This document shows positions 42,893 through 53,580 of a stretch of DNA of 64,000 bases, in pieces (the stretch's first letter is position 1; each line of letters starts with the position of its first letter). The position numbers and the translations under genes are program-made. Under the pieces are notes generated by a model. That model saw only the letters and a list, made by a program, of their open reading frames with translations, did not search any database and had not been told where the DNA came from. Origin of the DNA: Paramyrothecium sp. XJ0827 (lineage: Eukaryota; Ascomycota; Sordariomycetes; Hypocreales; Stachybotryaceae); the NCBI GenBank assembly GCA_020881915.1, contig JAJFPB010000011.1, forward strand, positions 1,860,001-1,924,000, read 5' to 3'.

Positions 42893-45608
42893 CTCGGGGG
42901 TCTAAATCAGTCAACCCCCCAACCTAGCTCCACTAGGTCGGGGGGGACACCGACCGGGAAAAAACTCGTCGACCGGGGAAAACTAGGTACATGGCTCTTC
43001 ACATATTTTTATATGGTCGACAATGTACTTCGATTTTCTGGCTAGATGCATAGCTTTACGCCACCTTCCACAAAAATGCAGTTATCAGACTGGCCGTCAA
43101 CGGCATCATCGTCATCCTCAATAAGGGTGTTTTGGGTATCAAAATAACTAGCTAGGCTGTCTCTTTCATCCTTTGGGACGTAGAACTCATCTCCCTCGTT
43201 TCCCAGTGTGTTTTCCCCTATAATCTCATAGCCTTCTGTTTCAAGCTGCAATAATCGGCGGGAGGCAGCTCGTTGTTCGATCTCCCCAACAAGAAGCTCG
43301 ACTGCAGCGTTGATGCCCTTGCGGTCGTATTTTTCGGGCCAAGTGATGACTTTGCTGTGATGGCAGCCTAGGTCCTGGAGCTCTCGGATAACCTGGTACC
43401 GTGAACAAAGCAGTGCTGTATCACTAAGATATTCACGGCGGTGGTTCTTCTGCCAGCGCCCTTGGAAGACCACCTGTTCGTGTGTTGTTGATGTGATGCT
43501 ATTCCGGACTGTATGCCTCACTTGTTGCAGCCAACGGCGAATGTAGGCTGCCTCGGCGCGCGCTGTACGCCTAAAAAGACGTCTTTCCTCATCTTCTTGA
43601 GCAGCTCGGCGGTTATGCTCATCTCTGGCTACACGGAGCCTGGCATCTCCCATAGTAATTGGGCCGTATCGTCCCACGAGGCCCGTCTCGCCTTGACGTT
43701 GTGTTCGATCGAGTATCTTCTGCTTGAGTAGGCGCATCTCGCGTGTAGCTATAATGCCGTTCAAGGCAAGCGAATAACCGGCTTTCCGCACCTTTGTGAA
43801 CACACGGGTCACACTCGGCGTCAACGGCACCTGTGATATCACTGAGCTCTCAAGTCTGCACTCAACGAACGAGTTATACCGCTGTATATAGCGTAAATTG
43901 AATGGAGGCGTGGACGCATTGTGCCAGTCAATGCGTATTGTCTCGGGTGTTCGTACTTCAAAATTTACGCTGTTGGAGGGCTCGTTTGATGGGTCGTTCG
44001 ACTGCGGGAGACTGCCTTCTTCAACGAAGCCGGGAAGATCGCGTTCATCTACCATAACAGTTAGAGAAGATAACGGATCCTGAAGCTGGTCAAGAACTAC
44101 AGAGGGATTGAAGGGAAAAAGGCCGCATTTTCGCCATGCTGAGAGGATTGTTGATTGCTTGAATGTGCGTTTCCGTATTTCTTGAAGGTGGAAGAGGAAG
44201 TCGCTTTTGTTGAAGTCAGAGGCGCCGTCAGCGATCTCCCGATAGAGAACAGCTTGATGCCAGTGCTTGTACGGTTGAAAAACCCCAACATCGAGAGGTT
44301 GAAGGAGATGTGTGACTTTGGGTGGAAGAGGGAAGACCTCGATGTTGTGTGCGAGGCAGACATGCACTAATTCCTCAGTATAATGACTTTCGCAGTTATC
44401 CATCAAAAGAGCGCGTTTTTCCACCGGATTTGCTGGTCGAGTGTGAAGTTCGAAGTGTTTGACCCATTCAATCGCGAGGATGTCATTGATATAGCCCTTA
44501 GGGCTCGTTGTAAGCACTGTGCCTTCTTCCAGTGCATTTTGAACCCAATGAACGGGAATATTGACTCCTGGAAGGATCAGGAAGGAAGGAATTGTCTCTC
44601 CGGCTGCAGAAATCGCTTCGACAGCAGAAACAGAGACAAGATCATGTGAATCTGTTAATTCTGGCTTTTCCACCTCATTGAAGGTCCAAATGAAGGTCCC
44701 ATGTTGAAGATAACCAACCATAAAGCCGGCCTCGTCGAAATTCCACATATTCTGAGGCAAAATCCGGTTCTTCGTGATGAATTTGTCCCATTCAGTGTAG
44801 AAGACCTCTAAAATTGCTCTTTTGCACCGGCTTTTCGCTTGGCTTCACGGGTGGTACTTCGGGTACGTTTGAATATATTGGAATTCCTTTGAATAAACCG
44901 GGAAGCCCATTTTTGAGAGGCTTTTTGGTTGGAATCTCTGGTGGCTAAGATGATGTTGGCGTGTTGTTGTAAAGCTCGGCACTTGATGTGGTGTCCCTGA
45001 ATAATGCGGCGGTGTGCCCACATTAGCACCTCTGCCTCTTCTTCCTGCGATAAAAGCGTGTTTTGGCCTCCATTCTCTTGAACAGTATGATGGCCTTGAA
45101 GCCGTGACCAAAGGCGTTTATATGGCACTCGGAACATATCCGCAGCTGCCTTAATGGTCGGGAAATATGCGATTGAATATAACTCGGCAGCCGCGACAGT
45201 TCGCTGCTCCAGATTTTCCTGTGTAGATCGCGAAAAATTGACTTCCCAGTCACTGGATGCAGCCATCTTTGTATTACAGCTTGCTCAGAGTCAGGAGAAT
45301 CCATATTCGAAAACGTGAAGTTAATTGGATGTAAATTGGTGATGTTGTGGTGATAATTGTACAAAGGACACGTCTAACGCGTTGTCGTGAGACACGCGTA
45401 AGGAGCCATCTAGAGGGTGGGGAAGAGGGTTAGTTGGTTGCATTATCGGGGATATGCGCTAAAGAATGGTGACATTTTTTTGGGTGGAGCCTACATACTA
45501 AATTAAGTACCCTTTCCCTTTTCCCGGTCGACGAGTTTTTTCCCGGTCGGTGTCCCCCCCGACCTAGTGGAGCTAGGTTGGGGGGTTGACTGATTTAGAC
45601 CCCCCGAG
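42893..45608 (-). mobile_element. pogo/Fot-type transposon
   Basis: A 2,716-bp element flanked by the TA duplication typical of the Tc1-mariner superfamily (42891-42892 and 45609-45610). Its inverted repeats are long, nearly 90 bp: they begin CTCGGGGGTCTAAATCAG and differ between ends only in G-run length. It encodes one transposase gene on the minus strand and is inserted in a PiggyBac relic. Confidence 0.93.
43042..45266 (-). pseudogene. pogo-type transposase, one frameshift
   Basis: The N-terminal part (45266 to about 44808) has a Psq-type helix-turn-helix (IKAAADMFRVPYKRLWSRL) and a CENP-B-like second DNA-binding part (KASQKWASRFIQRNSN). The catalytic part has MWNFDEAGFMVG (first Asp), ALLMDNCESHYTEE (second Asp) and PLPPKVTHLLQPLDVGVFQPY (third Asp). 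It is followed by a long C-terminal region to 43042. One T appears to be missing from a T-run near 44808, which puts a TAG in frame after KEQF and separates the two parts. Otherwise the copy is in good condition. Confidence 0.88.
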
Positions 45609-45610
45609 TA

Positions 45611-46019
45611 TTGTGGGGTCCTCGCTGGGATCTGCATCTTCTACCGTTGGGCTGCGATAAATCTGCAGGTGAAATTTCATTAATTCGGTGCTCGTGTCTT
45701 ACTACGGTAAGCGTACCATATTGAAAGTGGTGCGGGATCTAGGCAAAATCAGTAGTTCATTTGTGTGACGCCAGGAGGCATGAGGTGACTGGGAATCGTT
45801 GGGGTGTTTGTTCTAAGACAGAATGACGGGAAATTATCTGAAGCGCACAAGGGGGGTTTTCGCTAGTCATGAGAAACTAGTGCGATCGGGCTTATCTTGG
45901 GGACTGGCTGACACCTTCCATTTATATACTAGCTAGCACCTCCGTAGGTCACGTGTGAATTGTTCCACGATGTCACACTGTGGGCGTGATCCCCTTAATC
46001 TCTACAGGGGTAAGTTCCC
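45611..46019. other. mostly unassigned; first ~90 bp PiggyBac relic
   Basis: The first bases continue the PiggyBac relic interrupted by pogo. The rest holds no recognisable gene. Confidence 0.4.
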
Positions 46020-46996
46020 TCTTGGCGTGATATGCGTGGGGCTATAAACCGCTCAATAGAAACGCTGAAAGAGCGGGGAAACAAGATATCCATCCGATGG
46101 CTCCCATCCGACGATGAGAATGAACTGCTGCACAAGGCAAAAGAAGAAGCACGAAAAATGACGAAGGACGGCTCCGTGCCACAGGCACAGTTCCCGGCGA
46201 CACGGTCAACGACTCTGAACGTAGCGAGGTCGAGCTTACCGGCCAACAACACCTTACCAGAAAAGGTCGGCAAGTTCTCCAAGAGAATTGACAAGGCTCT
46301 ACCAGGAAAGCACACGAAGAAGCTATATGACTCGCTTACTCGAAGTGAGGCAGCAGTGCTTGTCCAGATGAGAACAGGCATGGCCAGGCTGAACACATAC
46401 CTTTATCGAATACGAGCGGCGACGTCCGTGCAATGTGCCTGCGGACGCGCACCAGAAACGATTGAGCACTTCTTATTCACCTGCATAAGATGGAAAGCAC
46501 AACGCATGATATTGCTGCAAGCTACAAGCACGCATATGGGGAATTTGTCCTACTTTCTTGGAGGAAAAACAGTAACTGACGGAGACGATTGGACGCCGGA
46601 TCTGCGCGCAGTGAGGGCAGCGATCAAGTTTGCGATCACGACGGGACGACTGGAGGCCAATTAAATTAGAACCTTGGGGGGCAACCCCACTAACCAACTA
46701 ACTTAGTTAATACCGTTCACCTCGCCAACGGCAGGCGCCGCTTCAGTTGCCGTAGATAGGATGCTGAACACTTGAAGAATAGACTTTAAGCAGCCTCGCT
46801 GTTGCAAGATAGATTTGGAGGACTCGTAGGACGGGATGACAGAAGAGGAGAAGGCAGGAAATGGACAAATGGATAGCACATGGGCTATGGCGAGATTAGG
46901 ACATAATGATAGAAGGGAACATGCAGACAGCTGATAGTGGCCCTTCTGACGCAAGTCACCGGGCGTAATAGACTCTGTGTGTGTGTGTGTGTGTAT
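46020..46996 (+). mobile_element. LINE (Tad1-like) copy 1, 5'-truncated
   Basis: An open frame (46032-46664) encodes the end of an ORF2-type protein: the last part of RNase H, KVGKFSKRIDKALPGKH, and the terminal zinc-like motif CACGRAPETIEHFLFTC. The 3' end is CCGGGCGTAATAGA (46959-46972), followed by a (GT)n run. RT and most of RNase H are missing. 5' truncation is the usual result of LINE target-primed insertion. Confidence 0.82.
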
Positions 46997-47048
46997 AAAC
47001 CGCTCCAGAAGAACCTGCACAAGTCATTCACGAAACAACTACGCCTAG

Positions 47049-50000
47049 TACAATACAATACAATACAATTTATTACGCCCGGCAGCCTGTTCAGGCCGAG
47101 AGGGCACTGGTCACTAATGCGTACATACAATGCCTGATTTTCGTCCTCGACTCCCTCAGCCCATTCTCTGTGGCATTTACCCTCAAGCATATACCAGACC
47201 TTCCTTTGCACCCTTAATCACAACACTCATTTTTGTAATCACAATTTTCCATTCTGTTCCGCTCTGCCTTATTCTCCCGCGGTTTTAATAGCGTTGCCAG
47301 CGAACTAGCTTGAAGGCTATTCTTCAAGTGTTCAGTGTCCTATCTTCGGCGGCTGAAGCGACGTCCACTCTTGTGCCACGGGTTGTTCGGTCGAGGGTTT
47401 GAATTAGTCACCTAGCATAAACAGACAAGACTTTTTGTAAATCCAATCTCAATATCGCATATCCAGCCGACCTGTGGCTATGGCAAATCGTATAGTTGCG
47501 CGGACTGCTTTCATATCTGGCGTCCACTGAGCGCCATCTGATCGTGATTTCCCTCCCAAGTAGAACGAGAGGTTTCCTCTTTGCGTCTCGGTGCATTGCA
47601 GCATTTCAGTCCTGTGCACTGTCCATTTCCTGCATCGAAAGAGAAAATGCTCCACTGTTTCTATCGCTTGTCCGCACGCGCATTGCTGCGATGCTGCTAT
47701 TCCAATTCGGAAAAGGTATCCGTTGAGCCTGCTTATGCCTGTCCTGAGCTGTGCCAGTATGCTAGCTTCCCTGCGCGATAAGCTGTCGTATAGTAGGCGA
47801 GTGTGTTTACCAGGAGCGCAGCATCAACCTTCTTGGAAAACTTCCCAATGTTACCCGGTAGCTGCTTATTTGTGCGCTGGCTTGATCGAGCTGTATTCAG
47901 CGTCGTTGATCGCATGCCGGGAAACTTCAGGGTGCGGTAGCACCGTCTTCGCTCGCGCTTCGCGCCTCCTTCTTGGCCATCTCCAGTAGCCCATGGTCAG
48001 CGCTTTTGGGCATCCACAAGATAGCCACCATATTTCCCTTCATCTTCAAGGCGTCAATGGAGTCATATGTGCATCCAATGTATTCTTGACCGGATTGCTG
48101 GCGAGGGTTTCGGATCGTCAGCACAACCGCTTTATTGCTCGTCAAAAGTGCCACACTTCGGTACTTAAGGTCGGGCAAGTGCCTTAACGCATATGCCATC
48201 GCCGCCAGTTCTCCAGCGAATGGGTTCTGTTGTGTTCTTATGCCGAGTGTGAAGGAGAAGCGCTCAAGGTTTGGCCCTCCGCGTACCGAGGCGGGAAGGT
48301 CTATGATGCCGCCGACCCCAACCACTCCGTTCCGTGCTGAGCTGCTCACCGCAACACGCACTGCCCAGCCTAGATCTGCTTGTGCCGTCCCCGGGATACC
48401 CCCATCTCCATCCCTATCGACCATGAGGGTCTGTACCCGCTCGGCCCAAGGTGCTAATGTGAAAGGGTTAATCGTTTCTAGTTTCTCCGTCGGGATTTCA
48501 TTAAGTGCCACTGCCACCTCGTAGAATGGCGAACGGTGATATCTTCTGAACTTCCGGATGCGGGCTGTGGAATTTCGAAGTGGGTTGGTTGCTGGCAAGG
48601 TGTGTAAGTCGATCCACATCTTGACAGCTCGCCTCCAGAAGCGTTCGTGTATACTGGGGATATATGCCTCTGCTTCTGCGACGCTTGTTGCTACCGTGAG
48701 AAAGGTTCCCACGATAGCATTTGCCCCTATTCTCTGGACCCGATTGATTGGACTGCTTCTTCTATACTTACAAGCGTGCATCCATACGTTTGAGGCGTAA
48801 TCCATGACCGGCGCCACTGTGGCCGCGAATAGTTGTCTTGCTGTCTTTGCGGTCAGACCCTGAGTCTTTGTAGTTCCATCGCAGCTCTCAGACCCTTGGT
48901 CGCTGCCCGTGCAATATGGTCTTCGTACTTGATGCCCGTATCCATAATCACCCCAAGGACCTTAACCTGGGTCTTCGGCCGGATAAGCCGTCCCCTGATT
49001 GCGAAAGGCTCTGTGTCTGACTTGTATGTTTTCCGGGTGAAGTGTATGATTGCTGTCTTTTCTACCTCAAAGGTTGCACCACTTCTCATTTCCCAGTCTA
49101 GGGCTTTTTCGATAATCTCTTTGATTCCATCGCGGTTGCTTTCTGCCGTCGGTCCTATGACCCAGGCCGTAAAGTCATCCACAAATGCTATCGCTCCTCT
49201 ATAGCAGTCAATGCGCTGCTGTACGAGGTCTGCATTGAAGAAGAGAAATAGAATAGGCGATAGAGGGGATCCCTGCGGCAGTCCAGCTTGTGGTAAAGCT
49301 CGACTCTCAGATATCTGTCCGTTGACCTGAATAGTTGCTGTACGATCCGAGCAAAAAGCTTCGATCCAGCGGAGTAGGCCTTCTGGGATACCTCTTGCTC
49401 GCAATCTTTGTATGAGTCGATCCTTGCATACTCCGTTATAGGCTCCTTTAACATCGAAAGTCACCAGGCTGAGGACCCGTCGGCCCCGCCAAGCCGCATA
49501 GATCTGCTCCTGTAGCAGCATCAATGCCTGCTCAGCGGAACGCTGCTTGCGGGCTCCAAAGTGATTTGTCGGCAGCAGCCCATGTGTCTCAACAGCGTGT
49601 GAAATCCGTTGGCGACAACTGCCTCTAGTATTTTACCTAGTGTGGAGAGGAGCGATATAGGTCTCCAGGCCTTCGCTATCGAGTAGTTTTCTTTGTTCGG
49701 TTTCTTCAGTGGAATGATCTTCGCATGCCTCCATTGATCCGGTATCACTCCCTCTTCTAGCGATGCCCGGAACAGGGAGCAGACTCGGTATTTAACAGAA
49801 GGCCAGATCTCTTTCCAGACTATAGCGGGTAATCCGTCTTCGCCAGGTGCTTTCCATGATTTTGCCGAGAAAAGCCGCCTTTCTACCTCTTCCATGGTGA
49901 TATCTGGCATGGCGATTGCGGCTCCACGCTGAGGTCGCACCCCTTCCTCCTCAATGTGATCCGGCAACGGGGGAAAGAAGGTAGCCAACATCTCCTCGGC

Positions 50001-50440
50001 TTGCTCGAAGTTGCTGGTTGTACAAGTGCCGTCAGCTTTCATGAGCTGGGGCACCTTGCCGAATGCCAAGTCATCTCCCGACTTGAGATATTTTGCTGCC
50101 TTCCATATATTATCGTTGTCGGCTAGGAATTCATTCCAATGTGCCTTTTTCTGCTGTCTGATGGCATCATGATATTGCTTCGCTGTGTCTCGGGCTGTAA
50201 GTTCAAGCTCTTCGCTTACACGTCCTGCTCGTCTCACTGCCCTAGCGCGATTTCTCCAGTGTGTGTATACTTGTCGGAGCTGCGTGAGGTCCGAGGTCCA
50301 CCATCTTTTTGCATAGGGTGATGGCTTGGCCTTGGGTGTTAGTGCATGAATCGCCTCAAGCACCACCAGTACTGGCCGAAATGATTGTCCTTCTTTCTTG
50401 TATTGAGTTTGTTTGAGCACGGACCATATCGAGCTGCTTG
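47049..50440 (-). mobile_element. LINE (Tad1-like) copy 2, 5'-truncated, RT plus RNase H
   Basis: The minus strand carries, over several frames, a reverse transcriptase and an RNase H. RT motifs seen are [16 protein letters not shown] (50420-49521), then LVTFDVKGAYNGV, LPQGSPLSPILF and AFVDDFTAW, a YADD variant (49524-48853). RNase H (48817-47927) has GVVGVGGIIDLPASVR and NPFAGELAAMAYALRHL. A zinc-like tail, MEHFLFRCRKW, is at 47655-47449. The 3' end CCGGGCGTAATAAA is followed by (TTGTA)n at 47049-47069. No endonuclease domain is found. Frame changes near 49520, 48830 and 47920 show the copy is dead. Confidence 0.88.
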
Positions 50441-51471
50441 TGGCGGTGCACAGTAGCGATATAGAAGCATACTATGTCTTATCCATTTAACTGTTCCCCA
50501 CGTCTTAATAGTCAAAGAGTGGGCCAGAATGAGTGTCCATCCTTTTTTACAAAGTAATAAGGCGGGGTAGCCACACAAGCCAACTAAAGGGCATAAAACC
50601 GAGGCGAATGCACCGGTAGCCATAGAATCTCATTCCGCCTCCTACTCAGCCTCTCACTAGTCGTTGGCCCCAATACTGTATCTGCGAATAGTGAGAGTAG
50701 TGAACCCATGCTCCGTCTCCACCGACGAAAGCGTTCGACGTATCAAGCGTGATGTCACGATGAAAATGGTGATGGTGCTCTGCAACACAACGCTACGTTG
50801 TGGTCTGCATTAGTGCTTTCGACATCACATCTGTTGAAGGGTAAATGGGATACCACATGATGTGACCAATATGCGAATCCCTGTCGAAAATAGATTGCTA
50901 CTGCGAAGGCGGGTCGCATCCTAGGTAAGGCATCTTGCGACCCATCAAAAGACGGTTCACTCCTGGGTCTAGGCAAAGCTTGCGACTCTACCAAAACGTA
51001 TTCCTGGTGACTGCTCCACTGGCTCCCGCGATGATATTCGGTAACGAGATGGGTGTATGGTGCGGCACCGGTACAGTGATCTTGGCCATGCTAAAGTAAA
51101 AATGCTGATCTGGGGGTTAAAGATGTTACACCTGCGGGACCAGGTAATAGAACAGGTGGAGACGAATTCGTTCGTAGCAGACTTTATTGGTCTGATTGGA
51201 GTTCACATTCAAACCAAGTCTCCAACGAACCCACACCACTATGGGGCATCGGCTTCAGTACTTATCACTGTTACTGTACAAATGAACCAAGTAGAGATTT
51301 TATGACCGTTACTGAACGTGTCACTGTGATGATGGCACCACATTTTTTTTTTAAAAAGAGGAATCGTCAGGAATGTAAAATCTATATGATTGACTGTTGA
51401 CTGCCACTTCACCTCCGTTATTCCATATAACACTAAATCATTATACTTGAAGACTGCCCTGTCGAAGGAAA
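50441..51471. other. no recognisable gene
   Basis: About 1 kb with short ORFs only, including the undefined 5' border of LINE copy 2 and a T/A run near 51345-51357. Confidence 0.4.
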
Positions 51472-52107
51472 ATGGCGAAACGTGATCCGGCTGTGTCCTT
51501 GGACAACAATATCAACGCTGTGGATATTTCCCCTCGAAGGACCTCCTCCAAACGCCAGGATCGGTGGTTCTACCCTGCGGAGATAAAAAATGATCTGGAA
51601 GGGCTCGATATCAAAGCACTTGGCCTATCGGACGAATTTGTCGAAGAAACATTCACTTGTGCTTGGGAGTATGCTCGATGCGTTATTCCCCACTATACAA
51701 ACTGGGACAGATATATTGCGTTCGTCCGCATCACGATCATCGCAACCATCGCCGAATTCCGTGGGGATCTTGTCGATATAGCTGCTGGCGACGACGTGCT
51801 CGGCTACAATGTTGGCAAATTGATGGATACTCTCTACGCAGGCACCCCATGCTACGAAGAGATGGGACGCGAGTACAGGGCTTTTTTGCTGATGGCGGCT
51901 GAGAAATCGAGGTCGCGACGAAACACCAAGCTATTCGGTCGCTACATCAATGCCATTGCGCGTTCTCCAGAGAACTGGTATCGCATACGCGACAAAGATT
52001 CTTTGTTGCGTACAGCAATTGCTGCTGCGATAACTTGTAATGATATCAATCCCCTTGAGCGTCATAAGGTGCAGGGGATGTATCGTACAGGCATCTGTAC
52101 CAATTAA
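51472..52107 (+). pseudogene. unrecognised globular protein, cut by PiggyBac
   Basis: About 193 native codons, from MAKRDPAVSLD to AAAITCNDIN, with a helical, Trp/Tyr-rich build: RWFYPAEIKNDLEG, CAWEYARCVIPHYTNWDRY, EFRGDLVDIAAGDDVLGY. I have an impression of likeness to fungal terpenoid-synthase-type proteins, but no metal-binding motif can be confirmed, so I assign no function. At 52049 the frame enters the PiggyBac terminal repeat in register and ends PLERHKVQGMYRTGICTN. The native C-terminus is missing. Confidence 0.5.
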
Positions 52108-53580
52108 AATGCTCTAAAATATAGGTACATAATCTACCTAATAATTTTGCCTATGATAGAAGTCCCAGCATTTATCCTTGTTACAAATGGCTACATTACA
52201 TACGTCACAGCCGTTGCGGGTCCATGTTCCTTGTTTCCTTTTCTTCGTAGGGCGCTCAGCTCGGCTATTGATGCTATTTGCATCTAATGTGGCCAAAGGG
52301 GCGTCATTTTGACGGCGTTTTTGAGCCTGCTGTGAGGTCTTTGTCCTTGGACCAATTTGAATGCCCTGACAAGCTAGACAGCAGGCTCTTTTCTTCCTAT
52401 TAATCCAAGTATGTTCGTCTGTTGAGATCGAGCTATTGCCGGCTTGATATCGTTGTCTAGATGTCCCGTCTTTTCCGTATGTACGGAAGATATCGTCAAC
52501 TAAGGCCTGTTGGAACCGACTTTGAGCCTTGTGGCGTTTCCACCTTGGTTGACCGTCTCGTTGCAAAAGGAAGCTATTACACAGAGCTATAGCAAGGAGG
52601 AAAGACCAGGTAATAGCTCGAGCCGGACCCCGTCTCTGACGACGGTTAAAATGCTTATTGGACCGAAGATGATCACTACGATCCACAGCATTCATCCAGT
52701 TATTATAATCGGCTGCGACAGACGGGATATCTAGCTTCAAGATGGCCTCGTTGCCAAAGAGCCGCTTGATTGAGCGGGCTCGAGCCCTTGTTGTTGTTGG
52801 CCGCCGGCGGATGCAATTGATGGTCTCTTGGCCGGTGTAAACTGTAGTAAAAACAACACTAAGGCATTGTCCTTCCAGCCGATTTGGTTGACCTAGATAT
52901 CTAGTAATTAGTAGGGAAATTCAGTAGGATCTTCTAGATAGCCGGACCTTATTATCAGATGTAGGTTTGGCTATAAGATGCCCCCATGACCATAGGTTCC
53001 GGCCCTTAGTATCGTCTTTTTTGGCGTTGACAAGGTCCCTATGTATGCCACTATTCGTACGGGCTGTGCTTGTGGCTCCAATGCCTAGCTCTCATAGCTG
53101 CCGGAAGAGCTGCGGCGATGAAAAGAGGTTATCAACAAAGACATGATATATATTGGCGGGCAGCTTGTTTACTAGGAAAACAACGACAGCTTGGGTCGGG
53201 TTCAGAGCCTTATCGTCATCTAGGACCTCGTCAATGCCGTCCAAGGCATCGTCTGCCGGGCCCTCTGAGATATCAGAGGCATCGTCAGACATATCGTCAG
53301 ACATATCGTCAGAGCCCTCATCCAACGGCTCATCTGACGGCTTGTTTGAGGGCTGTTTTTTAAGGGGCTTTTTCTGTGGCTGTTCAATTCCGACAGGACC
53401 AAATTTGGACCCAGGCGTATGCCAAATCCAGTGTAAGATATAGCCTTGGGCAGCTAGTATCCAGACCTTGATCCCTGTGGGCGTTGGTTTATTAGGGATC
53501 GTTACCTTCTGCCGGGACCGTCCGTCGAAGCCGATGATGCCCTCATCCACACCAATATTGCTGCCAACTTCAACAGCAGC
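52049..53580 (-). mobile_element. PiggyBac copy 3, 3' part
   Basis: Nearly identical to the split element at 14961-16090 plus 36351-37529, including the acidic repeat, the 55-bp intron and the in-frame TGA after LFRQL. It shows the uninterrupted GIDEVLDDDKALN junction. Its 5' third is missing: at 53580 (ACAGCAGC) it is joined to the left end of a hAT element. The DNA on the other side of that hAT is not the rest of this copy. Confidence 0.93.

Noticed and set aside
51472..52048. Terpene synthase label for the ORF cut by PiggyBac
   Set aside because: Only a general impression of likeness; no aspartate-rich or NSE metal-binding motif can be pointed to in the preserved part.
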